A stretch of 64,000 nucleotides of DNA, taken from the NCBI RefSeq assembly GCF_019236475.1, contig NZ_JAFAIX010000013.1:682001-746000 (forward strand). The letters are read 5' to 3'. A program made the translations under genes and the position numbers. Origin of the DNA: Chitinophaga sp. GTDB lineage: Bacteria > Bacteroidota > Bacteroidia > Chitinophagales > Chitinophagaceae. The notes under the pieces were generated by a model. That model was not told the DNA's origin. It saw only the letters and a list, made by a program, of their open reading frames with translations, and searched no databases. Shown here in pieces: positions 16,677 through 23,426 of this stretch (position 1 is the stretch's first letter; each line of letters starts with the position of its first letter).

Positions 16677-16740
16677 ATGCTGAACAACCGCTCCACGGCA
16701 TTGCTCCCTCAGCTAAAGACAGGAGAGGAATTATCATTTA
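16677..16740 (+). repeat. Array repeat R2b (upstream element of peptide 2)
   Basis: A full copy of the element ending 13 bases before peptide 2. Its internal open frame stays open (MLNNRSTALLPQLKTGEE...) and stops at a TGA that overlaps the peptide 2 ATG as ATGA. Confidence 0.85.
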
Positions 16741-16753
16741 ATATTTTCTTTTT

Positions 16754-16903
16754 ATGAAACAATCCACCGCTCCCAAAAAACTGCAGTTAACCAAAATCAA
16801 AGTGGCTAGCCTGAGCGCTCCTAAAGAAAAAGGTAAAGTTTGCCTGACCTCTTGGGATCAGACCACCTGCCCTGGTTGCAGATTAACTACGATTTGCCTC
16901 TAA
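16754..16903 (+). CDS. Precursor peptide 2 of array, lanthipeptide-like (49 aa)
   Basis: MKQSTAPKKLQLTKIKVASL leader, then SAPKEKGKV and a core CLTSWDQTTCPGCRLTTICL with cysteines at 30, 39, 42 and 48. Thr/Ser at 32, 33, 37, 38 and the pair at 45-46 are candidate dehydration sites. The frame C-x-T-S-x3-T-[ST]-C-P-x-C-x5-C is shared by copies 1 to 5. No double-glycine cleavage motif is present between leader and core, so cleavage would need another protease. The ATG lies 77 bases after the start of repeat R2b. Confidence 0.8.
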   Translation: MKQSTAPKKLQLTKIKVASLSAPKEKGKVCLTSWDQTTCPGCRLTTICL

Positions 16904-16922
16904 TAGGCATTTGCATAACGAA

Positions 16923-16985
16923 ATGCTGAACAACCGCTCCATGGCATTGCTCCCTCAGCTAAAGACAGGAGAGGAATAATCATTA
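16923..16985 (+). repeat. Array repeat R3 (upstream element of peptide 3)
   Basis: A copy with the 18-codon open frame MLNNRSMALLPQLKTGEE ending TAA, 13 bases before the peptide 3 ATG. Starts 246 bases after R2b. Confidence 0.85.
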
Positions 16986-16998
16986 ATCATTTACTATT

Positions 16999-17151
16999 AT
17001 GAAAAAAATTCCTGCTCCCAAAAAATTACAGTTAGGCAAAATCAAAGTTGCTAATCTGAGCGCTCCTAAAGCTGCTGGAAAAATTTGCGTCACTTCCATT
17101 GCAAATACCAGTTGCCCTGGTTGTAGAGATACACTGATCTGCATCTTATAA
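16999..17151 (+). CDS. Precursor peptide 3 of array, lanthipeptide-like (50 aa)
   Basis: Leader MKKIPAPKKLQLGKIKVANL; T13 of the other copies is Gly here. Core CVTSIANTSCPGCRDTLICIL has cysteines at 30, 39, 42 and 48, with Thr/Ser at 32, 33, 37, 38 and 45. The segment before the core is SAPKAAGKI rather than SAPKEKGKV. It keeps the array frame C-x-T-S-x3-T-[ST]-C-P-x-C-x5-C. Confidence 0.8.
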   Translation: MKKIPAPKKLQLGKIKVANLSAPKAAGKICVTSIANTSCPGCRDTLICIL

Positions 17152-17169
17152 GCAGATCTATCTGGTTAT

Positions 17170-17231
17170 ATGCTGAAACACCACTCCATGGCATTGCCCA
17201 CCAGCTAAAGACAGGAGAGGAATTATCATTA
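17170..17231 (+). repeat. Array repeat R4 (upstream element of peptide 4)
   Basis: A copy one base shorter (ATTGCCCACCAGC), which breaks the internal frame after 12 codons (MLKHHSMALPTS) and removes the CTCCT half of the possible hairpin. Confidence 0.85.
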
Positions 17232-17244
17232 AATATTTGCAATT

Positions 17245-17397
17245 ATGAGACAGACTACTGGTCTTAAAAAACTGCAACTAACCAAGATCAAAGTTGCTAA
17301 CCTGAGCGCTCCCAGAGAAAAAGGAAAAGTGTGTTTGACTTCTATCAATGCCACTTCCTGCCCTACCTGCTGGGAAACCCGGACCTGCCCTCAATAA
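17245..17397 (+). CDS. Precursor peptide 4 of array, lanthipeptide-like (50 aa)
   Basis: Leader MRQTTGLKKLQLTKIKVANL, then SAPREKGKV and core CLTSINATSCPTCWETRTCPQ with cysteines at 30, 39, 42 and 48. The variable stretch between C42 and C48 is WETRT, charged and aromatic, unlike the other copies, and the tail ends PQ. Leader codons are almost the same as in copies 2, 5 and 6, while core positions differ. Confidence 0.8.
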   Translation: MRQTTGLKKLQLTKIKVANLSAPREKGKVCLTSINATSCPTCWETRTCPQ

Positions 17398-17414
17398 GCA
17401 TTATATCTGGCAAC

Positions 17415-17477
17415 ATGCTGAACAACCGCTCCATGGCATTGCCCCACCAGCTAAAGACAGGAGAGGAATCATCATCA
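17415..17477 (+). repeat. Array repeat R5 (upstream element of peptide 5)
   Basis: A copy reading ATTGCCCCACCAGC. Its internal frame (MLNNRSMALPHQLKTGEE...) runs on to a TGA overlapping the peptide 5 ATG, as in R2b. Confidence 0.85.
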
Positions 17478-17491
17478 AATTTCTTCTATTT

Positions 17492-17641
17492 ATGAAACAG
17501 AACATTGCTCCCAAAAAACTGCAATTAACCAAAATCAAAGTTGCTAACCTGAGCATTCCTAGAGAGAAAGGAAAAGTATGTATGACTTCTATTGATGCAA
17601 CTACCTGCCCTACTTGCAAGGTATCCCTGACCTGCCTCTAA
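17492..17641 (+). CDS. Precursor peptide 5 of array, lanthipeptide-like (49 aa)
   Basis: Leader MKQNIAPKKLQLTKIKVANL, then SIPREKGKV and core CMTSIDATTCPTCKVSLTCL with cysteines at 30, 39, 42 and 48. Thr/Ser at 32, 33, 37, 38, 41, 45 and 47 give many possible dehydration sites. The reading frame is open further upstream, but ATG 17492 is chosen because it aligns with the starts of all other copies and lies 77 bases from the repeat start. Confidence 0.82.
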   Translation: MKQNIAPKKLQLTKIKVANLSIPREKGKVCMTSIDATTCPTCKVSLTCL

Positions 17642-17660
17642 TTGCAGGATTATTTAAAAT

Positions 17661-17723
17661 ATGCTGAATAACCACTCCATGGCATTGCTCCTCCAGCAAG
17701 AGACAGGAGAGAAATAATCATTA
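17661..17723 (+). repeat. Array repeat R6 (upstream element of peptide 6)
   Basis: The last copy, with CAGCAAGAGACAGGAGAGAAAT in place of the usual centre. The internal frame MLNNHSMALLLQQETGEK ends at TAA. Starts 246 bases after R5. Confidence 0.85.
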
Positions 17724-17736
17724 AACATTTTCTATT

Positions 17737-17889
17737 ATGAAACAAAACACCACTTCAAAGAAACTGCAATTAACCAAAATCAAAGTTGCTGCATTGAGCG
17801 TTCCTAGAGGAAAAAGAAAAATATGTGATACTTCTGCTGATGCTACCACTTGCCCAGCCACCTGCAAGTTAACCATCCTTTGCCTCTAA
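17737..17889 (+). CDS. Precursor peptide 6 of array, lanthipeptide-like (50 aa)
   Basis: Leader MKQNTTSKKLQLTKIKVAAL, then SVPRGKRKI and core CDTSADATTCPATCKLTILCL. It has one inserted residue between the second and third cysteine (CPATC rather than CPxC), so its cysteines are at 30, 39, 43 and 49. It also carries an acidic residue after C30. It is the last gene of the array; a perfect 13-bp terminator hairpin follows 15 bases after the stop. Confidence 0.8.
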   Translation: MKQNTTSKKLQLTKIKVAALSVPRGKRKICDTSADATTCPATCKLTILCL

Positions 17890-17904
17890 TAGGTTATTCC
17901 CTGA

Positions 17905-17950
17905 CAATGTCAAAGGTTAGCAGGATAGCACCTTTGACATTGTTGGATTT
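17905..17950 (+). terminator. Intrinsic terminator closing the peptide array
   Basis: CAATGTCAAAGGT (17905-17917) pairs perfectly with ACCTTTGACATTG (17930-17942), followed by TTGGATTTT. Confidence 0.85.
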
Positions 17951-17973
17951 TAAATGATCAATACTTACCTTCG
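17943..17973 (+). promoter_or_regulatory. Probable promoter of the acetyltransferase gene
   Basis: TTG at 17943-17945, a 20-base spacer, then TACCTTCG at 17966-17973 (one mismatch to TAnnTTTG), 23 bases before the ATG. Confidence 0.5.
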
Positions 17974-17996
17974 TAGCTGACCCATAGCCCAAACCG

Positions 17997-18437
17997 ATGA
18001 TACGCATAGAACAACCCACTCCCGCCAATTACGATGAAATGATCGACGTATGGGAGGCCTCTGTGAGAGCTACCCATCATTTCCTACATGAAGAAGATAT
18101 CCAGTATTTCAAACCGCTGATAAAAAACGAATACTTCCATCTAGTGCAATTACGTTGTGCTATTGATAGCAATGGGGCAATACTAGGTTTTATCGGCATT
18201 GCTGATCAAAAACTGGAAATGTTATTCGTACATCCAGACGCTCATGGAAAAGGCCTGGGCAGACAACTACTCTCCTACGCAGTGAACGAAATGGAAGTGC
18301 TGGAGCTGGATGTAAATGAACAAAACGAAGGTGCTGTTGGGTTTTATAAGCATTGCGGATTTGAGGTTACGGGAAGATCTGCATTAGATAGCATGGGGAA
18401 ACCTTTTCCAATTTTGCATATGAAAAAAGGGATCTGA
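17997..18437 (+). CDS. GNAT N-acetyltransferase, YjaB-like
   Basis: A 146-residue GNAT protein. The acetyl-CoA binding motif A is VHPDAHGKGLGRQLL (about 80-94), and NEQNEGAVGFYKHCGFEVTGRS lies near 107-127. The alignment with E. coli YjaB is good at the start (VWEASVRATHHFL) and end (GKPFPILHM). GNATs transfer acetyl groups to amines; the acceptor is unknown. It has its own promoter and is cut off from the peptide array by a terminator, so a role in peptide tailoring is possible but not supported by operon structure. Confidence 0.88.
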   Translation: MIRIEQPTPANYDEMIDVWEASVRATHHFLHEEDIQYFKPLIKNEYFHLVQLRCAIDSNGAILGFIGIADQKLEMLFVHPDAHGKGLGRQLLSYAVNEMEVLELDVNEQNEGAVGFYKHCGFEVTGRSALDSMGKPFPILHMKKGI

Positions 18438-18488
18438 TAACAAAGGATGTTGTACTTCAGTTGCACACGAATCTTTCATTCAAAATTA

Positions 18489-19580
18489 TTAATTCGAAGT
18501 TAGTAACTCCATCAATTTATAATTAACAAAATAGGTCGTTCTTGCAATTTTTTGTGGTTTTAAAACATCAGCATCAACCAACTTTTTAAGCCAGGTAGAT
18601 GCTGTTTGACGATGGGCAAGTCCCATTTTCTCTATCAATTCTATTTTTAAATAAGGGAGTGTAAACATCAACTGCAATAAGTCAAAATTGAAAGAAGCCC
18701 CTAAGACCTGTTTCATTTTATTCTCAGTTTCGTCTTTCAACAACAGCATGGATTTAATTTTACTCGCTGTTAACTTTGCTGTTTCAATTAATGCCGTAAG
18801 CATATACATCACCCAATCATGCCAATTATTTTTTTCTGTTACGCCTCGCAGGAGCTGATAATACTCGGCCTTGTACTTTGCGATATACGAACTGAGATAC
18901 AAAACCGGTTGGGATAATATGCCCTGTTGTACAAGGTATAATACATTTACAATGCGCCCTGTGCGCCCATTTCCATCTATAAAAGGATGAATTGCTTCGA
19001 ACTGGTAATGTATCAAGGCCATTTTTATCAGAGGGTCCAATGTGGAGATTTCTGATTCATTAATAAAGCGTTCCAATGCTGCCAACATTTCTCTTATTGT
19101 ATCTTCACAACACGGTGGAGTATAAATTATTTCACCATTGATAGCGTTTTTTAATGCTGTTCCAGGTACATTTCTAATTCCAATATTACTCCGTTTTATA
19201 GTCTGAACAATCTCAACTATTGTGTTTATCCGTAAAAGATTTTGCTGCGCCCGCATTCTTGACAACCCTACATACAATGCTTCCCGATAACTCAATACTT
19301 CTTTTGCCGCATAGCTTTCTCCCCCCTCCTCAGTTGCTGCCTTATACAACTCATCCTGTGTAGTAACAATATTCTCTATTGCGGAACTATCTTTACTTTC
19401 TTGAAGCACAACTATATTGATTAATAGCTGAGAATCAGGTAAAGCTGCACAAAGTCCATTTAATTCACCCAAATATCTGGATGCCTTGGCAAGATGCCGC
19501 AATATTTCTGGGGACTCCACAAAATCTGTCGGTGGTAATTTAGGTAAGTCATTATTTGGTTGAGCCCTATTAAAAGTCAT
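18489..19580 (-). CDS. Fic domain protein with C-terminal winged helix
   Basis: A 363-residue protein. Residues 65-70 (SSAIEN) match the [ST]-x3-E-[GN] inhibitory helix motif, placing it in the group with an N-terminal autoinhibitory segment. The active-site loop HPFIDGNGRTGR (198-209) is complete, so AMP transfer from ATP to a target hydroxyl is expected. The last 70 residues (KIELIEKMGLAHRQTASTWLKKLVDADVL) look like a winged helix. Two long inverted repeats sharing ATGTCGAAA lie directly upstream, so the protein may bind them and regulate itself. No toxin-antitoxin partner is adjacent. Confidence 0.9.
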   Translation of the reverse strand: MTFNRAQPNNDLPKLPPTDFVESPEILRHLAKASRYLGELNGLCAALPDSQLLINIVVLQESKDSSAIENIVTTQDELYKAATEEGGESYAAKEVLSYREALYVGLSRMRAQQNLLRINTIVEIVQTIKRSNIGIRNVPGTALKNAINGEIIYTPPCCEDTIREMLAALERFINESEISTLDPLIKMALIHYQFEAIHPFIDGNGRTGRIVNVLYLVQQGILSQPVLYLSSYIAKYKAEYYQLLRGVTEKNNWHDWVMYMLTALIETAKLTASKIKSMLLLKDETENKMKQVLGASFNFDLLQLMFTLPYLKIELIEKMGLAHRQTASTWLKKLVDADVLKPQKIARTTYFVNYKLMELLTSN

Positions 19581-19630
19581 TATATTAATGATTTTTAGTT
19601 AATTCCAATGGTGATTTCCTCGACACACAT

Positions 19631-19675
19631 CCATTTTCATGTCGAAATTATTCATTTTTTTCGACATGAAAATGG
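19631..19675. promoter_or_regulatory. 17-bp inverted repeat upstream of fic
   Basis: CCATTTTCATGTCGAAA (19631-19647) is exactly complementary to 19659-19675 around an 11-base loop. It shares the ATGTCGAAA half-site with the dyad at 19712-19740. Confidence 0.65.
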
Positions 19676-19711
19676 ATTATTTATTAAAAATTTCATCATT
19701 AGAGAACATTC

Positions 19712-19740
19712 ATGTCGAAAAATCAGTCATTTTTCGACAT
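19712..19740. promoter_or_regulatory. 12-bp inverted repeat upstream of fic
   Basis: ATGTCGAAAAAT (19712-19723) and ATTTTTCGACAT (19729-19740) form a perfect dyad with a 5-base centre, just after the stop of the CocE-type gene. There is no T-tract after it on the minus strand, so an operator is more likely than a terminator. Confidence 0.6.
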
Positions 19741-19750
19741 AGAAATTGTA

Positions 19751-21469
19751 TTATCTCCATACCGGCACTTTTATATAACTACCGGAATACCACTTTATCT
19801 GCAAAGGCCCGCCTGCATCATGTATTGTTTCATCACTCACATCTTTACCCGTGCCATAATTGATCTGCGCAAATGGATTCTTATTGATATTCAATACCAC
19901 CAACAGGCGACTCCCCTTCTCCAATCGTTTACTGACCATGCGTGTTCTACTAAAAGGAATCGTTTCTAATTTTCCTGGTTGTAATAAATGCCGTTGCGTC
20001 ATATCCTTGGCATAACTAGCCCTGCCAAGGAAATACGACAGATTAAAGTACCGGCCGTCTGCCATCAGTTCATACAATACCACGCCAATATCCATATCCC
20101 GCTTATTGATACACGCCAGTAATTCACCTGTAAAGCAACCGTTCATATCTATTGCTTTCTCTAGCGGTTCACTTAAAAAGAACAGGCCATTAGTTGTATC
20201 CAGACTATCACGGATGATGGGGTTAGGATAATAATCATTCAACCATGTATTTCTGTCGGCTAGATCAATGCTCTGTAAGAGGTAACTGGTATCTGTTGGA
20301 TGCTTTGCGGAAAGCGTGTATGCTCCCTGAGATGGCTTTCCACATAAGTAGAAGGTAAGCGTATCGTTATTCATTTTTTCAATAGAGGAGACATGCCGCC
20401 ATTCGTTGGCGCCCATCACTTCAAAATTGATTTTATCTTTCAAAAGCGCTGGTTTCTTCCCATTCTGTAATATGTAATCAAGCCACTCGAAGGTGAGCTG
20501 ACTCGTATTAATAAGGGCAGTTGAATCGACGGTATATCCACGTAACTGAGGGGTTCCACCGCGTTGCGCTCCGAAATGGTCATAGGGGCCAATCACCAGG
20601 TAATGCTGCGCATGTGGGTTATACTTATAATGTTCTTGGAGATATCTCAGACCGGAAATCTGTCCGTCGTCATAGTAGCCTTCAATGGTGAGTACAGGAA
20701 TACTGATGTTGGCAAATTCTTGTCCGTAAGGGACCATTGATTGCCAGTAGGCATCGTAGTCTGGATGTCGTAACCAACGCTGTAGCCAGGGATTCGAAAC
20801 ACCGTCTATACTATCTATTTTTCTGTAGGCCACACCACTGTGAAACCATTGCTGCTGCATCGTTCTCCAACGAATAGGATCATTGTAGACATTATTATCC
20901 AGGGTTCTATTGTTCGTTGTATAAAAAGCCCAACCGTAATTGGCATTTAAGAAAATATTATTCTCCATTGGGAGACCTATACCAGGAATAGCCGCAACAT
21001 AAGGCACTATCGTCTTCAATGCAGGGTGCAATTTCTTTGTTGCTGCCCATTGAGAAAAGCCGTCATAACTACCTCCGTACATTCCCACTTTCCCGTTGCT
21101 CCAAGGTTGCTGTATAATCCAATCAATCACGCTGTTTACATCCTGCACCTCATGTTCATAGGGAGCAATCGAATCTGGGCTCCATCCCTTTCCCCTACTG
21201 AAAGCAACGATTCCTACGTAACCATGTGCTGCTGCCATTTTAGCGCGAGTAAGGCTCTTGCCATCCGCATAGATAGTGAAAGTAAGTGCAGTAGGCAATG
21301 GAGGATACCTTCCTTTCTCTCTGACCACAATGGCCGAGATATGGGCACCGTCATTTGTATGAATTGCAACACTATCTATTCGGCACTCGCTAGGGGATAG
21401 CAATTGCTGGGCGCCGACATGGGTAAACATAATGATCCCACTAAGCAGTAACACTACTACTTTGTCCAT
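19751..21469 (-). CDS. CocE/NonD family serine hydrolase (S15 type), exported
   Basis: A 572-residue protein with a signal peptide (1-20). The nucleophile is Ser134 in GMYGGSYDGFSQ. An acidic residue in EGYYDDGQ and a His in IGPYDHFG complete the likely triad. The C-terminal third is the jelly-roll domain of X-Pro dipeptidyl-peptidase/CocE proteins. Members act as dipeptidyl peptidases, cocaine-type esterases or beta-lactam acylases, so the substrate is open. It ends a run of three minus-strand genes behind a LytS/LytTR pair, with a 21-base gap. Confidence 0.88.
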   Translation of the reverse strand: MDKVVVLLLSGIIMFTHVGAQQLLSPSECRIDSVAIHTNDGAHISAIVVREKGRYPPLPTALTFTIYADGKSLTRAKMAAAHGYVGIVAFSRGKGWSPDSIAPYEHEVQDVNSVIDWIIQQPWSNGKVGMYGGSYDGFSQWAATKKLHPALKTIVPYVAAIPGIGLPMENNIFLNANYGWAFYTTNNRTLDNNVYNDPIRWRTMQQQWFHSGVAYRKIDSIDGVSNPWLQRWLRHPDYDAYWQSMVPYGQEFANISIPVLTIEGYYDDGQISGLRYLQEHYKYNPHAQHYLVIGPYDHFGAQRGGTPQLRGYTVDSTALINTSQLTFEWLDYILQNGKKPALLKDKINFEVMGANEWRHVSSIEKMNNDTLTFYLCGKPSQGAYTLSAKHPTDTSYLLQSIDLADRNTWLNDYYPNPIIRDSLDTTNGLFFLSEPLEKAIDMNGCFTGELLACINKRDMDIGVVLYELMADGRYFNLSYFLGRASYAKDMTQRHLLQPGKLETIPFSRTRMVSKRLEKGSRLLVVLNINKNPFAQINYGTGKDVSDETIHDAGGPLQIKWYSGSYIKVPVWR

Positions 21470-21490
21470 ATACTAAATTTAATGATCGAA

Positions 21491-22210
21491 TTATATGCGG
21501 TTAATACTTCTGAACTTTACAGATTGACGCATAGATACTTCCAACGCAGTACTATTTTTCAATATCAGTTGTAGTCGGCCTCCAGAGAGGGTAATAACCT
21601 GTTGTATATAGTGTGTATTAACCAATTGGGTTCTGTTGACACGAAAGAATATTGCAGTGTCTAATATATGCTCCCACTGATTAAGGGAACGTTTGACAAT
21701 TACCTTTTTATCGTCAAAATATACCTTTGAGTAATTATCTGCGGATGTAATTAGGTAAATAGATAATGGATTTACAAAGTAAGTATGCTCTCCATCTTTA
21801 ATAAAGAGTTGTTTAGTGTAGGTAGACAAATGTTCTCTGGCCTGAATGGCTGCTTGTTTCACCCTTATCTTATCTACCGTATGCCTAAACCGCTCTTCCC
21901 TGAAGGGTTTCAGCAAATAATCCAATGCATTGCTATCAAATGCGCGTATTGCATACTGGTCAAATGCAGTTACAAAAATTACCTGCGGCACCACCTCCAA
22001 CTGTTCCAGTAAATCAAAACCTGATTGTTCTGGCATTTGTATATCTAGGAATATCAGATCTGGATTTTTCTCCTTAATCAACATTTTCGCCTCCTCCACA
22101 TGTCGGGCTTCCCCAATGATAGTGAAGTCGGTATAAGGTTTTAATGCCCGTTTGAGCTCTTCCCGGGAAGAGCGTTCGTCGTCTACTATTACTACATTTA
22201 TTTTAAACAT
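21491..22210 (-). CDS. LytTR family response regulator
   Basis: A 239-residue two-domain regulator. The receiver domain (1-120) has the acidic pair DD (10-11), phospho-acceptor Asp56 in IFLDIQMPE and LKPF near 105. A LytTR DNA-binding domain follows (about 140-239, with FFRVNRTQLVNTHYI). Its start overlaps the kinase gene by 8 bases, so the two are translated together. The hydrolase directly downstream is a possible target. Confidence 0.93.
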   Translation of the reverse strand: MFKINVVIVDDERSSREELKRALKPYTDFTIIGEARHVEEAKMLIKEKNPDLIFLDIQMPEQSGFDLLEQLEVVPQVIFVTAFDQYAIRAFDSNALDYLLKPFREERFRHTVDKIRVKQAAIQAREHLSTYTKQLFIKDGEHTYFVNPLSIYLITSADNYSKVYFDDKKVIVKRSLNQWEHILDTAIFFRVNRTQLVNTHYIQQVITLSGGRLQLILKNSTALEVSMRQSVKFRSINRI

Positions 22211-23264
22211 ATGCGGGAATTATTAACTCAACGGACACCTGATTATTTGTTTCACCTAGATGCATTGTGAATCTTCCATCGTAGTGCAATTCCAGCCGTT
22301 TTCGTAAGTTCTTCAATCCTAGACCATTACTGAATTCTGCTGGTGCTTGCTTTCCCGAATTCGTCACAATAATCCTCAATTGCTGATCTATTCTATCCAA
22401 CTGCATAGTAATGGTACCGCCATCTTTCAATTTGGATATACCATGCTTGATACTATTCTCCACCAAGGTCTGTATACTCAAAGGAGGCAGTGTTACAGGG
22501 AGACAATCATCACTAACAGTTACAGTCGTTTGTAAGCGTTCTTCAAATCTGAGTTTCTCTAGTTCCAAGTAATCATTTACCAACTGCAATTCTTCAGTTA
22601 CCGTAATAACGCGATCATCGTGATTATAAAGGAAATGCCTTAGTAGATCAGACAACAAATCCACTGCCCGCCTTGCTGCGGTAGGCTCTTCAGCAATGAG
22701 AAACTTAATCGTATTCAAAGAATTAAAGAAGAAATGTGGATTCAATTGGGCTGACAACTGGTTAAGCTGCGCCTCTCTTGTAGCCATGATGAGTTGCGCA
22801 TTTTCCAGGGCAATCTTATTTTCCCTTTGCGCATAATGATACCCGTGATAGATCAAAATCCAGATGGCCATTAATCTTGTTCCTGTGAGTAACAAGGTTC
22901 TATAGGTATGTGTCAGGTAGTTGTAGAGAGACAAATTCCCCTCGCCTCCGATAGTGTAACGAATGTAATACAGTTTTAGCGCGATCAATAAAGCATATGT
23001 CGCCCCAATCAACAACACGGCAGGTATCAGCCTCCATGCCAGCTTTCCTGGGGATAGATTTGTCCACCGGAATTTAAGCGCGAGGTAGCGATAACAATGC
23101 GTCACAAGAATGCCGATGGTCACATCCCCTATGAGGTGGAATAGGAACGCTGTCCAGGTAGCCTGCGGCGCACGCATTCCTTCCAATCCCCAGTATAGGG
23201 CTGCAATACACCAGCCAATCAACTGGCATTTCCAGTAGAGCGATATGTTAGCGATTTTGTTCAA
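22203..23264 (-). CDS. LytS-like sensor histidine kinase
   Basis: A 353-residue kinase. Four hydrophobic segments span residues 10-150. A short coiled stretch leads to the His-kinase domain: QLNPHFFFNSLNTIK carries the phosphorylated His, and VENSIKHGISK and NGLGLKNLRKRLE form the N and G2 boxes. There is no large sensor domain, so the signal is probably sensed in or near the membrane. Partner of the overlapping LytTR regulator. Confidence 0.93.
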   Translation of the reverse strand: MNKIANISLYWKCQLIGWCIAALYWGLEGMRAPQATWTAFLFHLIGDVTIGILVTHCYRYLALKFRWTNLSPGKLAWRLIPAVLLIGATYALLIALKLYYIRYTIGGEGNLSLYNYLTHTYRTLLLTGTRLMAIWILIYHGYHYAQRENKIALENAQLIMATREAQLNQLSAQLNPHFFFNSLNTIKFLIAEEPTAARRAVDLLSDLLRHFLYNHDDRVITVTEELQLVNDYLELEKLRFEERLQTTVTVSDDCLPVTLPPLSIQTLVENSIKHGISKLKDGGTITMQLDRIDQQLRIIVTNSGKQAPAEFSNGLGLKNLRKRLELHYDGRFTMHLGETNNQVSVELIIPAYV

Positions 23265-23364
23265 CTGAATAAAGATTTACCTACAAAGAAAGGAGATTTC
23301 TCTATTCAACAGGGAGCAAAGTACAGGAGCGCAGGAGAATGGGTGACAAACGTTCATTTAAATG

Positions 23365-23391
23365 ATAATAGCCGGATAAACCGGCTATTAT
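23365..23391 (-). terminator. Terminator of the RND efflux operon
   Basis: ATAATAGCCGG (23365-23375) pairs perfectly with CCGGCTATTAT (23381-23391) around ATAAA, downstream of the minus-strand outer-membrane factor gene. Confidence 0.8.
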
Positions 23392-23426
23392 CTCCCTTAA
23401 AATATAAACTCTAAAATAAACAAATG

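Noticed and set aside
16266..17619. Minus-strand open frames in the peptide array sharing MIIPLLSLAGGAMPWSGC
   Set aside because: The shared residues come from the same 61-64 bp repeat read backwards; the frames differ otherwise, and the plus-strand precursors explain the region better.
16388..17723. CRISPR-like pattern of regular repeats
   Set aside because: Repeats are 61-64 bp at 246-bp spacing and the spacers are related protein-coding genes, not unique spacers. No cas genes are near.
16388..17723. Conserved RNA hairpin (CTCCT/AGGAG) in the array repeat
   Set aside because: The CTCCT arm is shortened in R2b and R3 and lost in R4 and R5 without compensating change, so pairing is not conserved.
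17997..18437. GNAT enzyme as tailoring enzyme of the array peptides
   Set aside because: A terminator and a separate promoter divide it from the array, and its closest resemblance is to YjaB, not to RiPP acetyltransferases.
19639..19863. Open frames across the inverted repeats upstream of fic
   Set aside because: They run through palindromic DNA and into the antisense of the CocE-type gene, with no family features.
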